Assembly: GCA_947493695.1 (NCBI GenBank)
Contig: CANLSF010000006.1
Span: 186,001 to 250,000, forward strand
DNA length: 64,000 bases
Reading direction: 5' to 3'
DNA from: an uncultured Kiloniellaceae bacterium
GTDB taxonomy: Bacteria; Pseudomonadota; Alphaproteobacteria; Kiloniellales; Kiloniellaceae
A program made the position numbers and the translations under genes. The number at the start of each line of letters is the position of its first letter. Position 1 is the stretch's first letter. Below, in pieces: positions 38,190 through 45,528 of this stretch. The notes under the pieces were generated by a model. The model saw nothing but the letters and a program-made list of their open reading frames with translations. It searched no databases and was not told the DNA's origin.

Positions 38190-38205
38190 CACCCCAGCCG
38201 GGGTG
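38190..38205 (+). terminator. Possible weak terminator or processing hairpin after degP
   Basis: CACCCC-AGCC-GGGGTG forms a 6-bp stem about 50 bases past the degP stop. No U-run follows. The rest of the 296-bp gap to the response regulator shows nothing I can assign. Confidence 0.35.
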
Positions 38206-38438
38206 AGGCGGCGGGCCCGCTACGGCCATACCCTCCGTACCGGGTCCGCCACTTCATTATCCTGGAAGGAGAAAGAAGCCCCTGCAGCCCTTTTGTTCAG
38301 GCACCTTGACTGCTGTAACGAAACCCTCAAATCTGAAGCACAAGAGACAGAGTGCAGCGCGACAGTGCCCAGCGTCCGCGCAATCCTGAATGCCAGGAAC
38401 GGCGACATCGTGAACCAGACCGCGAGAGTTTTAGAAGT

Positions 38439-39116
38439 ATGCGCATTTTGATTATCGAAGATGATACCGATACGGCCGCATACGTCTCGAAGGGCCTCTG
38501 CGAGAACGGTTACCGGGTTGACGTTGCAAATAACGGCAGAGAAGGCCTGGTGCAGGCCATTGGCGAAGACTACGATCTGGCGATTGTCGATCGTATGCTC
38601 CCGGAACTGGACGGCCTCTCGATTGTTGAAACCCTGCGCAAGGCGGATAGAGACACACCCATAATCTTTTTGAGCGCTCTGGGCGGCGTCAACGACAGGG
38701 TCAAGGGATTACGCAGCGGCGGCGACGATTATCTTGTTAAGCCCTTCGCGTTTTCGGAGCTCTTGGCTCGTGTTGAAGCTTTGTTGCGGCGTCCCGCAAC
38801 CCGGGTTGTCGAGACCAACCTACGGGTTGCCGATCTGGAGATGGATTTACTGGCACGGCAGGTGATACGCGCCGGACAGACGATAGAATTGCAACCCCGC
38901 GAGTTCAGACTGCTTGAGTATCTCATGCGCAACGCAGGGCGGGTCGTCACCCGGACCATGTTGCTTGAAAACGTGTGGGACTATCACTTCGACCCACAGA
39001 CCAACGTGATTGACGTTCACATCAGCCGTCTGCGGCAGAAGATCGACAAGGACTTTGAACAGACTCTCCTCCATACGGTCCGTGGTGCCGGTTATTCCCT
39101 GCGTGAGCCGGGTTGA
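38439..39116 (+). CDS. OmpR-family response regulator
   Basis: The true start is ATG 38439 (MRILIIEDDTDTAAYV); the track extends upstream through non-coding sequence. The receiver domain has the acidic pair in IIEDD, phosphoacceptor Asp51 in LAIVDRMLPELDG, and Lys in YLVKPFAFSELLAR. The C-terminal winged-helix DNA-binding domain reads IELQPREFRLLEYLMRNAGRVVTRTMLLENVWDYHFDP. At 225 residues it is standard. Its stop overlaps the start of the kinase gene, so the two are translated together. Confidence 0.95.
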   Translation: MRILIIEDDTDTAAYVSKGLCENGYRVDVANNGREGLVQAIGEDYDLAIVDRMLPELDGLSIVETLRKADRDTPIIFLSALGGVNDRVKGLRSGGDDYLVKPFAFSELLARVEALLRRPATRVVETNLRVADLEMDLLARQVIRAGQTIELQPREFRLLEYLMRNAGRVVTRTMLLENVWDYHFDPQTNVIDVHISRLRQKIDKDFEQTLLHTVRGAGYSLREPG

Positions 39117-40540
39117 GCCCTGTGCCCAGAACCGACTCTTCAGCCACCTTCTATAATCGTCGGCTTTTCCATTCGCGAATCTTTCGCCTTACGGTGATCT
39201 ACCTCTGTCTCTTTACCGCGTCCGTACTGGGTCTTCTGGGGTTCATCTACTGGTCGGCCACAGAGTCCGTCACTCGTCAAATCGACAGTACGATCAATGC
39301 GGAAATCACCGGTCTGGCAGAACAGTTCAATCAACGCGGTCTTATCGGTCTGGTCCAGGCGATCGAACGGCGCGCCGGGAAAGCCGGGACCTCGCGCGGC
39401 CTCTACATCCTGGCCGACGAGTCTTTTGAGCCCATCGCCGGGAACCTCTCCCGCTGGCCCGATGAAGCGCCCGATACAGAGGGTTGGGTTACCTTTCGTC
39501 TCGAGTATCCAGACGATTCCGGCGGCAGCACCAATTTCGGCCGAGCCAGAATCTTCGACCTGGGCCAGCGCTTTCACCTGATGGTCGGCCACGACATTGA
39601 AGAGCGCAGCCGCATCGCAGCCTCCATTCGCGGCACCTTGATCTGGAGTGTTGTCATTGCGATCGGTGTTTCACTCATCGGCGGCATTCTGATGAGCCGC
39701 TCGCTTCTGAGCCAGATCGACACCATCAACGAAACCAGCCGGGAGATCATGGCCGGAGACTTGACCCGTCGGATACCGATTGGGAAACACGGCGACGAAA
39801 TCGACGAGGTGGCGAGCAATCTGAATGCTATGCTCGATCAGATCGAGCGCCTGCTGGCCGGAATGAGCCAGATATCCGACAATATTGCCCATGATTTGCG
39901 CACGCCGATTTCCAGGCTGCGAACCGGCCTCGAATCCGCCCTGATAGGGCGGGCCGATCCCGAGGATTACCGTGATGCCATCAGCGGTGCCATCGAGGAG
40001 GCCGATAACATCCTCAAGACCTTCAACGCCCTGCTCAGCATCGCTCAGGCGGAAGCCGGGGCAACTGAAGCTCAGTTCGAGTATGTGGACCTGAAAGCCC
40101 TGCTCCGCGATGTTGGGGAACTGTACGAACCCCTGGCGGATGAACAGGGTATTCAGCTCAAACTCGAACTCGGCGCAAACAGCTCATTGAAGGGCGACCG
40201 TAACCTGCTGTTTCAGGCGGTCGCCAACCTGACGGACAATGCCCTGAAGTTCTCGACAACGGATTCCTGCGTGACGCTTACTCTCAGAGATGAGGTACAG
40301 GACGAGGGAATTTCACAACACGCAGAAATCATCGTCACCGATCAGGGGCCGGGTATTCCAGCGGGTGACCGGGACCGGGTTCTCGAACGATTCCACCGCC
40401 TGGAAGCCAGTCGCAGCACACCGGGCAACGGCCTGGGACTCAGTCTGGTATCCGCTGTCGCAAAACTGCACGGCGGCGCGTTGCGCCTGGAAGACAATGC
40501 CCCCGGATTACGCGCAACTCTGTCTCTTCCTTTTTCATAG
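39113..40540 (+). CDS. Sensor histidine kinase, partner of the OmpR-type regulator
   Basis: The TTG at 39113 overlaps the regulator's stop (TTGA); GTG at 39122 is an alternative. Two membrane spans (LTVIYLCLFTASVLGLLGFIYW and TLIWSVVIAIGVSLIGGILM) enclose a periplasmic sensor of about 120 residues. A HAMP linker leads to the dimerisation helix with phosphorylated His260 in NIAHDLRTPISRL. The ATPase domain has NLTDNALKFS, DQGPGIP and GNGLGLSLV. At 475 residues it is full length. With degP adjacent, envelope stress or osmotic signals are plausible but unproven. Confidence 0.94.
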   Translation: MSPVPRTDSSATFYNRRLFHSRIFRLTVIYLCLFTASVLGLLGFIYWSATESVTRQIDSTINAEITGLAEQFNQRGLIGLVQAIERRAGKAGTSRGLYILADESFEPIAGNLSRWPDEAPDTEGWVTFRLEYPDDSGGSTNFGRARIFDLGQRFHLMVGHDIEERSRIAASIRGTLIWSVVIAIGVSLIGGILMSRSLLSQIDTINETSREIMAGDLTRRIPIGKHGDEIDEVASNLNAMLDQIERLLAGMSQISDNIAHDLRTPISRLRTGLESALIGRADPEDYRDAISGAIEEADNILKTFNALLSIAQAEAGATEAQFEYVDLKALLRDVGELYEPLADEQGIQLKLELGANSSLKGDRNLLFQAVANLTDNALKFSTTDSCVTLTLRDEVQDEGISQHAEIIVTDQGPGIPAGDRDRVLERFHRLEASRSTPGNGLGLSLVSAVAKLHGGALRLEDNAPGLRATLSLPFS

Positions 40541-40564
40541 AGTGCTGCTGGCTTCAGTTGGGGT

Positions 40565-41443
40565 CTACCGTTCCGGCCAGGCATGGCGCTGCGCCAGCCG
40601 GGTCATGATATCCAGTACAGGCGAGTGCCGTCTGCCGGCGACGGTCACCAGGGAAATGGTACGCGCGACCTCGGGTTCGCTGACCGGGCGCATCGCAATG
40701 CCCGGCATGACCGGCAAAAATTCGGGCATCACGCTACAGCCCAGCTTGGCCAGAACCATCGCCTGTATCCAGTCCTCTCGCTCGGACGAGTAACGCACGT
40801 TTACCTCGTGCTCCTTCTTGCCGCCCAGAGCCGCGAAGTGATCGGAGAACTCGCAATGAACGCGGACCAGATAGTCTTCCTGATCGAGTTCTTTCAAGGG
40901 AACGGCGTTCATCTGCTCGAAGCGATGCCCCTTGCCGAACGCAATCGTATAGCGTTCGGAATACAGTGGCAGAGCACGCAGACGCTCCGGAAGCTCCGGT
41001 AAACCAATCAACCCGATATCGATCTCCCCTTCGATCAGGGCGTCAACAAGTGCCTGGCCCGAGGCCTCACGGATATTCAGATCCAGCGAGGGCACCTCTG
41101 ATCTCAGTTGACTGATAAAGCCGATCATCTGTGACGGTCCGATGGTGGACATGACGCCGAGGTTAACCGTTGTCTTTTCGTTCAGTTTGAAAACGTCCGC
41201 ATCGGCTTTGGCCGCCGTGGTCGCAGCAAAAATTGTCGAGAGGTGCGGTTTCATCAACTGCCCGAGATCGGTCAGTTGAGTCTGATTCCGCTCCCGGCGG
41301 AAGAGTTCGCCCCCCAGTTCCTCCTCCAGTTTCTTGATCGCCTTGGTTAAAGAGGGTTGCGCGACCCGGCAGGCCTCCGCCGCACGCGTGAAGTTCTGTG
41401 TCTCGCAAATCGCGAGGAAATAACGGACTTGATGCATTTCCAT
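40565..41443 (-). CDS. LysR-family regulator of the cupredoxin-flavoprotein-TVP38 operon
   Basis: I take ATG 41443 (MEMHQVRYFLAI) rather than the track start 21 codons upstream. The HTH is NFTRAAEACRVAQPSLTKAIKKLEEELGG, and the RRERNQTQLTDLGQ wing follows. The effector domain begins near TVNLGVMSTIGPSQM. At 292 residues it is standard. It diverges from the cupredoxin-like gene across about 205 bp that contain a perfect T-N11-A palindrome, so control of that operon is likely. The MEMHQVRYFLAICET opening is shared with OxyR-like and CysB-type members, but I cannot assign an effector. Confidence 0.93.
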   Translation of the reverse strand: MEMHQVRYFLAICETQNFTRAAEACRVAQPSLTKAIKKLEEELGGELFRRERNQTQLTDLGQLMKPHLSTIFAATTAAKADADVFKLNEKTTVNLGVMSTIGPSQMIGFISQLRSEVPSLDLNIREASGQALVDALIEGEIDIGLIGLPELPERLRALPLYSERYTIAFGKGHRFEQMNAVPLKELDQEDYLVRVHCEFSDHFAALGGKKEHEVNVRYSSEREDWIQAMVLAKLGCSVMPEFLPVMPGIAMRPVSEPEVARTISLVTVAGRRHSPVLDIMTRLAQRHAWPER

Positions 41444-41522
41444 AGCCAAAACCTCACGAAAACCGGTGCGCGCCTCACAGGATCGTGAAATTTTGTGCGA
41501 TTTCAAGGCGTTTTATAGCCGC

Positions 41523-41543
41523 CAGCTATCAATCATATAGCTG
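41523..41543. promoter_or_regulatory. LysR-type operator CAGCTAT-N7-ATAGCTG
   Basis: A perfect 7-bp inverted repeat with a 7-bp spacer contains the T-N11-A core expected for LysR regulators. It lies between the divergent LysR gene and the cupredoxin-like gene, about 105 bp before the latter's ATG. Confidence 0.7.
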
Positions 41544-41648
41544 AACAGTATTTCAAACCGCGCCTGCCGGGCCCCATCTCAGTTCTGTCACTGAACGACA
41601 GCCTGAAAACAACCTCCGCCGGACGCGGAGCAAACGGAGACTGAGACG

Positions 41649-42119
41649 ATGTCTAAGAGCCTTTATGCAAGTTCCCTTCTCGCAGCCGGTATGTTGGCGG
41701 CAGCTTTCGCTGCGCCCGTACAGGCCGCCGATGAGCCCCAGATCATCGAGCTGACGCAGACAGCCTGTCAGTTCGTGGAGATTGAAGGCAAGGACCACGG
41801 CTATACCTCCACCAAAAAAGCCGATTGCAATGAGATTAACGACAAGACCGGTGCCGAACGTATCGCCAATTCCGAAGTCCTGAAGCTCAAGCCCGGCAAA
41901 TACATCTTCCGGGTCAAGAACGAGAACGTCCCCTACGCGCTGGGTTTCTGGGTACGCGGCGATGGGCTGCTCAATCGGGCCAGCCTGCCGAGCGTTTCGG
42001 GTGGCGGCCTGACCCAGGGCACCACCAAGGACTACGAGATCACTCTGGAGGCCGGCGAGTACGTCTTCTCCTGCCCTCTAAATCCCACACCTGACTACAA
42101 GCTGGTTGTCGAGGGCTGA
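41649..42119 (+). CDS. Exported cupredoxin-like protein lacking the usual copper histidines
   Basis: A clear signal peptide (LLAAGMLAAAFAAPVQA) precedes a mature domain of about 130 residues. The end of the domain has the cupredoxin-like pattern KPGKYIFRVKNENVPYALGFWVRG and LEAGEYVFSCPLNPTPDYKLVVEG. In a type 1 copper site one expects His in the first segment, then Cys and His in the last. Only Cys142 is present here, with Asn/Pro/Tyr and Asp/Tyr at the other places, so a normal blue-copper site is unlikely. Two more cysteines (40 and 60) could form a disulfide. The gene leads an operon with a flavoprotein and a TVP38 protein. Confidence 0.75.
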   Translation: MSKSLYASSLLAAGMLAAAFAAPVQAADEPQIIELTQTACQFVEIEGKDHGYTSTKKADCNEINDKTGAERIANSEVLKLKPGKYIFRVKNENVPYALGFWVRGDGLLNRASLPSVSGGGLTQGTTKDYEITLEAGEYVFSCPLNPTPDYKLVVEG

Positions 42120-42172
42120 GCCCCGCGCCCTGAACCAACCGCGCAAAACGCATCGAGTGAGGAGACACAAGA

Positions 42173-43603
42173 ATGTCCAAGAAACAGGTCATCAAAGCCG
42201 ACATCGCCATCATTGGCGCAGGGTCGAGCGGATTGAGCGTCGCAGCCGGCGCAGCCCAGATGGGCGCGAAAGTCGTCCTGATCGAAAAAGGTAAAATGGG
42301 CGGCGACTGCCTGAACTATGGCTGTGTCCCCTCCAAGGCCATGATTGCTGCGGGCGAAGCCGCTGAGATGGTTCGCACCTCCGGCAAGTTTGGCGTCAAC
42401 GGTCATGAGCCCGCGATCGACTTCGCAAAGGTCAACGCGCACGTCCATGACGTCATTGCCGGTATCGCACCCCATGACTCGGTCGAACGCTTCGAAAGCC
42501 TGGGCGTTCAGGTTATTCAGGCCGCTGGCCGCTTCATAAGCAAGAACGAGATCGAAGCCGGAGACTACGTCGTAAAGGCCCGCCGCTTTGTCGTCTCGAC
42601 CGGCTCTTCGGCCTTCGTGCCGCCGATCCCCGGTCTCGACCAAGTGCCTTATCTGACCAACGAGACCGTCTTCAACCTGACCGACCGTCCGGCGCACCTG
42701 ATCATCGTAGGTGGTGGTCCCATCGGCATTGAAATGGCGCAGGCCCATCGACGTCTCGGCGCCAAGGTCACGGTCATCGAAGGCCTCTCGATCATGGGCA
42801 ATGACGACCCAGAGGCCGTAGAGGTTGTCCGCCAGCGTCTGATCGCAGAAGGCATCGACATTCGCGAGCAGGCGAAGGTCGAGAGCGTCATCCCGGAGGG
42901 TAACGGCGTCTCGGTTCTGGTCAGTCACGAAGGCAAGAGTGAGCGTGTGGACGGTTCACACCTCCTCCTTGCTGTCGGGCGCCGGGCCAACGTCGCCAAC
43001 CTGGGTCTGGAAGAGGCGGATATCGATTACTCACCTCGCGGTATCGAGGTCGACAAACGCCTTCGGACTTCAAACAAGCGCGTCTTCGCAATTGGCGACG
43101 TGGCAGGCAGCTATCAGTTCACCCACGTTGCCGGGTACCACGCCGGGATCGTGATCCGGAACGCCATGTTCAATCTGCCGTCAAAGGTCGACGTGAAAGC
43201 GGTTCCCTGGGTGACCTACACCGATCCCGAGCTGGCGCATGTCGGTCTCAGCGAAGCCGCCGCCAAGGAACAGGGCCTGGAGTTCAAAGCCGTCAGCTTC
43301 GGCTTCGACGGCAACGACCGGGCAAGGGCCGAGCGTGCAACGGAAGGCTTCATCAAGGCCGTGATCGGCAAGAAGGGTAAGATCCTGGGAGCGACCATTG
43401 TCGGCCGACACGCCGGTGAATTGATCCTGCCCTGGGTCCTGGCCGTCCAGAAGGGCCTGAAGGCCTCCGACATGGCCGGGATCATCGCACCCTACCCGAC
43501 GCTCGGCGAAGTCTCCAAACGTGTCGCAGGCGCCTATTACACGCCTGCCCTCTTCTCTGACCGCACCAAGAGCGTGGTCGGCCTCATGCAGCACCTGCCG
43601 TAA
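42173..43603 (+). CDS. MerA/Lpd-like FAD-dependent pyridine nucleotide-disulfide oxidoreductase
   Basis: The FAD motif is IAIIGAGSSGLSVAAGAA and the redox-active pair is Cys46-Cys51 in GGDCLNYGCVPSK. The NAD(P)-binding motif is IIVGGGPIGIEMAQAHRRLG, and AIGDVAGSYQFTH closes the FAD site. The C-terminal interface lacks both the HPT..E catalytic base of lipoamide dehydrogenase (it reads APYPTLGEVSKR) and the C-terminal cysteine pair of mercuric reductase. It is therefore neither a classic Lpd nor MerA. At 476 residues it matches the subgroup often found with or fused to TVP38/TMEM64 proteins. The electron acceptor is unknown. Confidence 0.88.
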   Translation: MSKKQVIKADIAIIGAGSSGLSVAAGAAQMGAKVVLIEKGKMGGDCLNYGCVPSKAMIAAGEAAEMVRTSGKFGVNGHEPAIDFAKVNAHVHDVIAGIAPHDSVERFESLGVQVIQAAGRFISKNEIEAGDYVVKARRFVVSTGSSAFVPPIPGLDQVPYLTNETVFNLTDRPAHLIIVGGGPIGIEMAQAHRRLGAKVTVIEGLSIMGNDDPEAVEVVRQRLIAEGIDIREQAKVESVIPEGNGVSVLVSHEGKSERVDGSHLLLAVGRRANVANLGLEEADIDYSPRGIEVDKRLRTSNKRVFAIGDVAGSYQFTHVAGYHAGIVIRNAMFNLPSKVDVKAVPWVTYTDPELAHVGLSEAAAKEQGLEFKAVSFGFDGNDRARAERATEGFIKAVIGKKGKILGATIVGRHAGELILPWVLAVQKGLKASDMAGIIAPYPTLGEVSKRVAGAYYTPALFSDRTKSVVGLMQHLP

Positions 43604-43646
43604 CGCTCTGGCGCTGAGGTTCTCCAAAAAGTAAGGAACGAAAAAG

Positions 43647-44387
43647 ATGAGTACGACCACCGTCAATCAGCCGCCCCGCGGCTTCGGACAGAAAGCGAAG
43701 CGATTTGCACCGATTGCCGTAATTGCGGCGGCCATCGCGGGCGCCTTCGCACTGGGTGTCGATGATTATCTGAGCTTCGATGCACTGCGCGAGAACCGCG
43801 AAGTCCTGATGAACTTCACCCAGAGCAATGTTGTTGCAGCTGCGGCCCTCTTCATTGCCGCCTATGCCCTGACAACGGCTCTCTCACTTCCCGGCGGGGC
43901 GGTCTTGAGCATAGCCGGCGGATTCCTCTTCGGCAGCATCTTCGGTACGGCCTGGGTCGTGCTGGGCGCCACCATCGGCGCCGTCGGCATCTTTCTTGCC
44001 GCCCGTACGGCCCTTGGTGACTTCCTGAAAGCCAAGGCCGGCCCCTGGTTGAAAAAGATGGAAGCCGGCTTCCAGGATAATGCCTTCAGCTACCTGCTGG
44101 TCCTGCGCCTGGTACCGCTCTTCCCCTTCGTCGTGGTGAACCTGGTTCCCGCATTCCTGGGCGTAAAGCTTCGGACCTTCGCTCTGGCAACCTTTATCGG
44201 TATTATTCCGGGCTCCTTCGTCTTCGCCTCCATCGGCGCAGGTTTAGGCAGCGTCTTCGACCGCGGCGACAGCTTCTCGCCTGCCAATGCCCTGACCCCG
44301 GAAATCATCGTGGCGCTGGTCGGTTTATCCGTCCTTTCGATCATCCCCGTGGCCTACAAGAAGATCAAGGCGCGCAGGACCGCCTGA
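43647..44387 (+). CDS. TVP38/TMEM64 family inner-membrane protein
   Basis: An integral membrane protein of 246 residues with about six spans. The family signature is visible in LPGGAVLSIAGGFLFGSIFGTAWVVLGATIGA and RLVPLFPFVVVNLVPAFLGVKLRTFALATFIGIIPGSFVF. TVP38/TMEM64 proteins belong to the DedA superfamily, whose members are linked to lipid scrambling or transport, but this one's cargo is not known. It is the last gene of the operon, 43 bases after the flavoprotein gene, and is followed by a strong terminator. Confidence 0.92.
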   Translation: MSTTTVNQPPRGFGQKAKRFAPIAVIAAAIAGAFALGVDDYLSFDALRENREVLMNFTQSNVVAAAALFIAAYALTTALSLPGGAVLSIAGGFLFGSIFGTAWVVLGATIGAVGIFLAARTALGDFLKAKAGPWLKKMEAGFQDNAFSYLLVLRLVPLFPFVVVNLVPAFLGVKLRTFALATFIGIIPGSFVFASIGAGLGSVFDRGDSFSPANALTPEIIVALVGLSVLSIIPVAYKKIKARRTA

Positions 44388-44426
44388 CACCCTGCCGGGT
44401 CTGAGTTGATTAAAGCTTGGCTTTGC

Positions 44427-44467
44427 AGAGCTCCGCCATAGATCCTGTGGCGGAGCTCTTTCTATTT
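44427..44467 (+). terminator. Strong rho-independent terminator after TVP38
   Basis: GAGCTCCGCCA (44428-44438) pairs perfectly with TGGCGGAGCTC (44448-44458), followed by TTTCTATTT. It rules out the track start of the next gene at 44417. Confidence 0.9.
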
Positions 44468-44503
44468 GCGGAGCTGCACCCGGACACGGTATTGGGGCGA
44501 AAC

Positions 44504-45253
44504 ATGGTTAAATTGGCGTCTTTTGGGGCTGGATTGAACGTAGCGGTCGTCGGCGCCTCCGGCGGCATCGGCAGTGCTGTGCTCACAGCATTGCAGGATC
44601 ACCCGAACGTCGAACGGATTTTTGCGTTTTCACGCAAGGGCACGACGGAGCTGTCTGCGCCCAAAATCATCCCGGCGAGGCTTGATCTCGTTCAGGAAGA
44701 CTCCATTCAGGCCGCCGCAAATCATATTGCCGAGTATGGCCCCTTGCATCTGGCGTTCGTCGCAACCGGCATGCTGCATCAAAGCAATGAGGTACAGCCT
44801 GAAAAGACCTGGGGCGCTATCACTCCCGACGCGATGGAGCTCGCTTTCAGGATCAACAGCATGGGTCCAGCTCTCGTGGCCAAGCACTTTCTTCCCCTGC
44901 TCGCGAAGGACCGGAAGTCTGTCTTTGCCGCTCTTTCGGCGCGCGTCGGCAGTATCTCGGACAACCACCTGGGCGGCTGGTACAGTTATCGCGCTTCAAA
45001 GGCGGCTCTGAACATGTTTCTCAAAAGCTTTGCGATAGAGCTCTCCCGGCGGAATGCTACGGCCCTGTGCGTCGGACTGCACCCGGGGACAGTGGACACC
45101 TCTCTCTCGGAACCTTTTCAACGCGGGGTGCCCGAAGGAAAGCTGTTCACGCCCGCCATATCTGCCAATCATCTGCTCGAGGTAATCGATGGTCTGACGG
45201 CAGAAGACAGTGGCAAGATATTCGCCTGGGATGGCGCTGAGATTCCGGGTTAA
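44504..45253 (+). CDS. Short-chain dehydrogenase/reductase (C-factor-like)
   Basis: The start is ATG 44504 (MVKLASFGAG), downstream of the TVP38 terminator. The Rossmann motif is VAVVGASGGIGSAVL and the catalytic residues are Ser in LSARVGS and Tyr-x3-Lys in YSYRASKAALNMF. The 249-residue length and SDNHLGGWYSYRASK segment match the SDR group related to the myxobacterial C-factor. A nicotinamide-dependent reductase is expected; the substrate is unknown. The gene is convergent with the glycine cleavage operon. Confidence 0.9.
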   Translation: MVKLASFGAGLNVAVVGASGGIGSAVLTALQDHPNVERIFAFSRKGTTELSAPKIIPARLDLVQEDSIQAAANHIAEYGPLHLAFVATGMLHQSNEVQPEKTWGAITPDAMELAFRINSMGPALVAKHFLPLLAKDRKSVFAALSARVGSISDNHLGGWYSYRASKAALNMFLKSFAIELSRRNATALCVGLHPGTVDTSLSEPFQRGVPEGKLFTPAISANHLLEVIDGLTAEDSGKIFAWDGAEIPG

Positions 45254-45453
45254 ACGGATACCGGAGCCGGGGGTGTTCATGCGGCATTCGGCTCGCATAA
45301 TGAAGATATCTCCAGCTGGCCGAGCTGTTCCTACAGCGTCGGGCTCACGACACGCCGTGCCCTGACAACCGGATTGAATGACGATGACGCCGAACTTGTC
45401 ACAAAGACCTTCTGCATCGGTGCCAAGAAGACCTGATTGAGGTCTCATGCTGC

Positions 45454-45496
45454 AAAAAATCGGGCCCGCCGGAATACATCCGACGGGCCCTTTTTT
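45454..45496. terminator. Bidirectional terminator between the SDR gene and gcvP
   Basis: CGGGCCCG(C)CGG and CCG(A)CGGGCCC form a strong stem around AATACAT, with AAAAAA to the left and TTTTTT to the right. It can stop transcripts from both convergent units. Confidence 0.85.
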
Positions 45497-45528
45497 CTGC
45501 ACTCGCTGCAGCAAAGACTGAATACCTG

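Noticed and set aside
45254-45436. 60-codon open frame directly in phase after the SDR stop codon (ends ...FCIGAKKT)
   Set aside because: It looked like a possible read-through tail or gene remnant, but an open run of this length is not rare at this GC content and the SDR already ends at its normal length.
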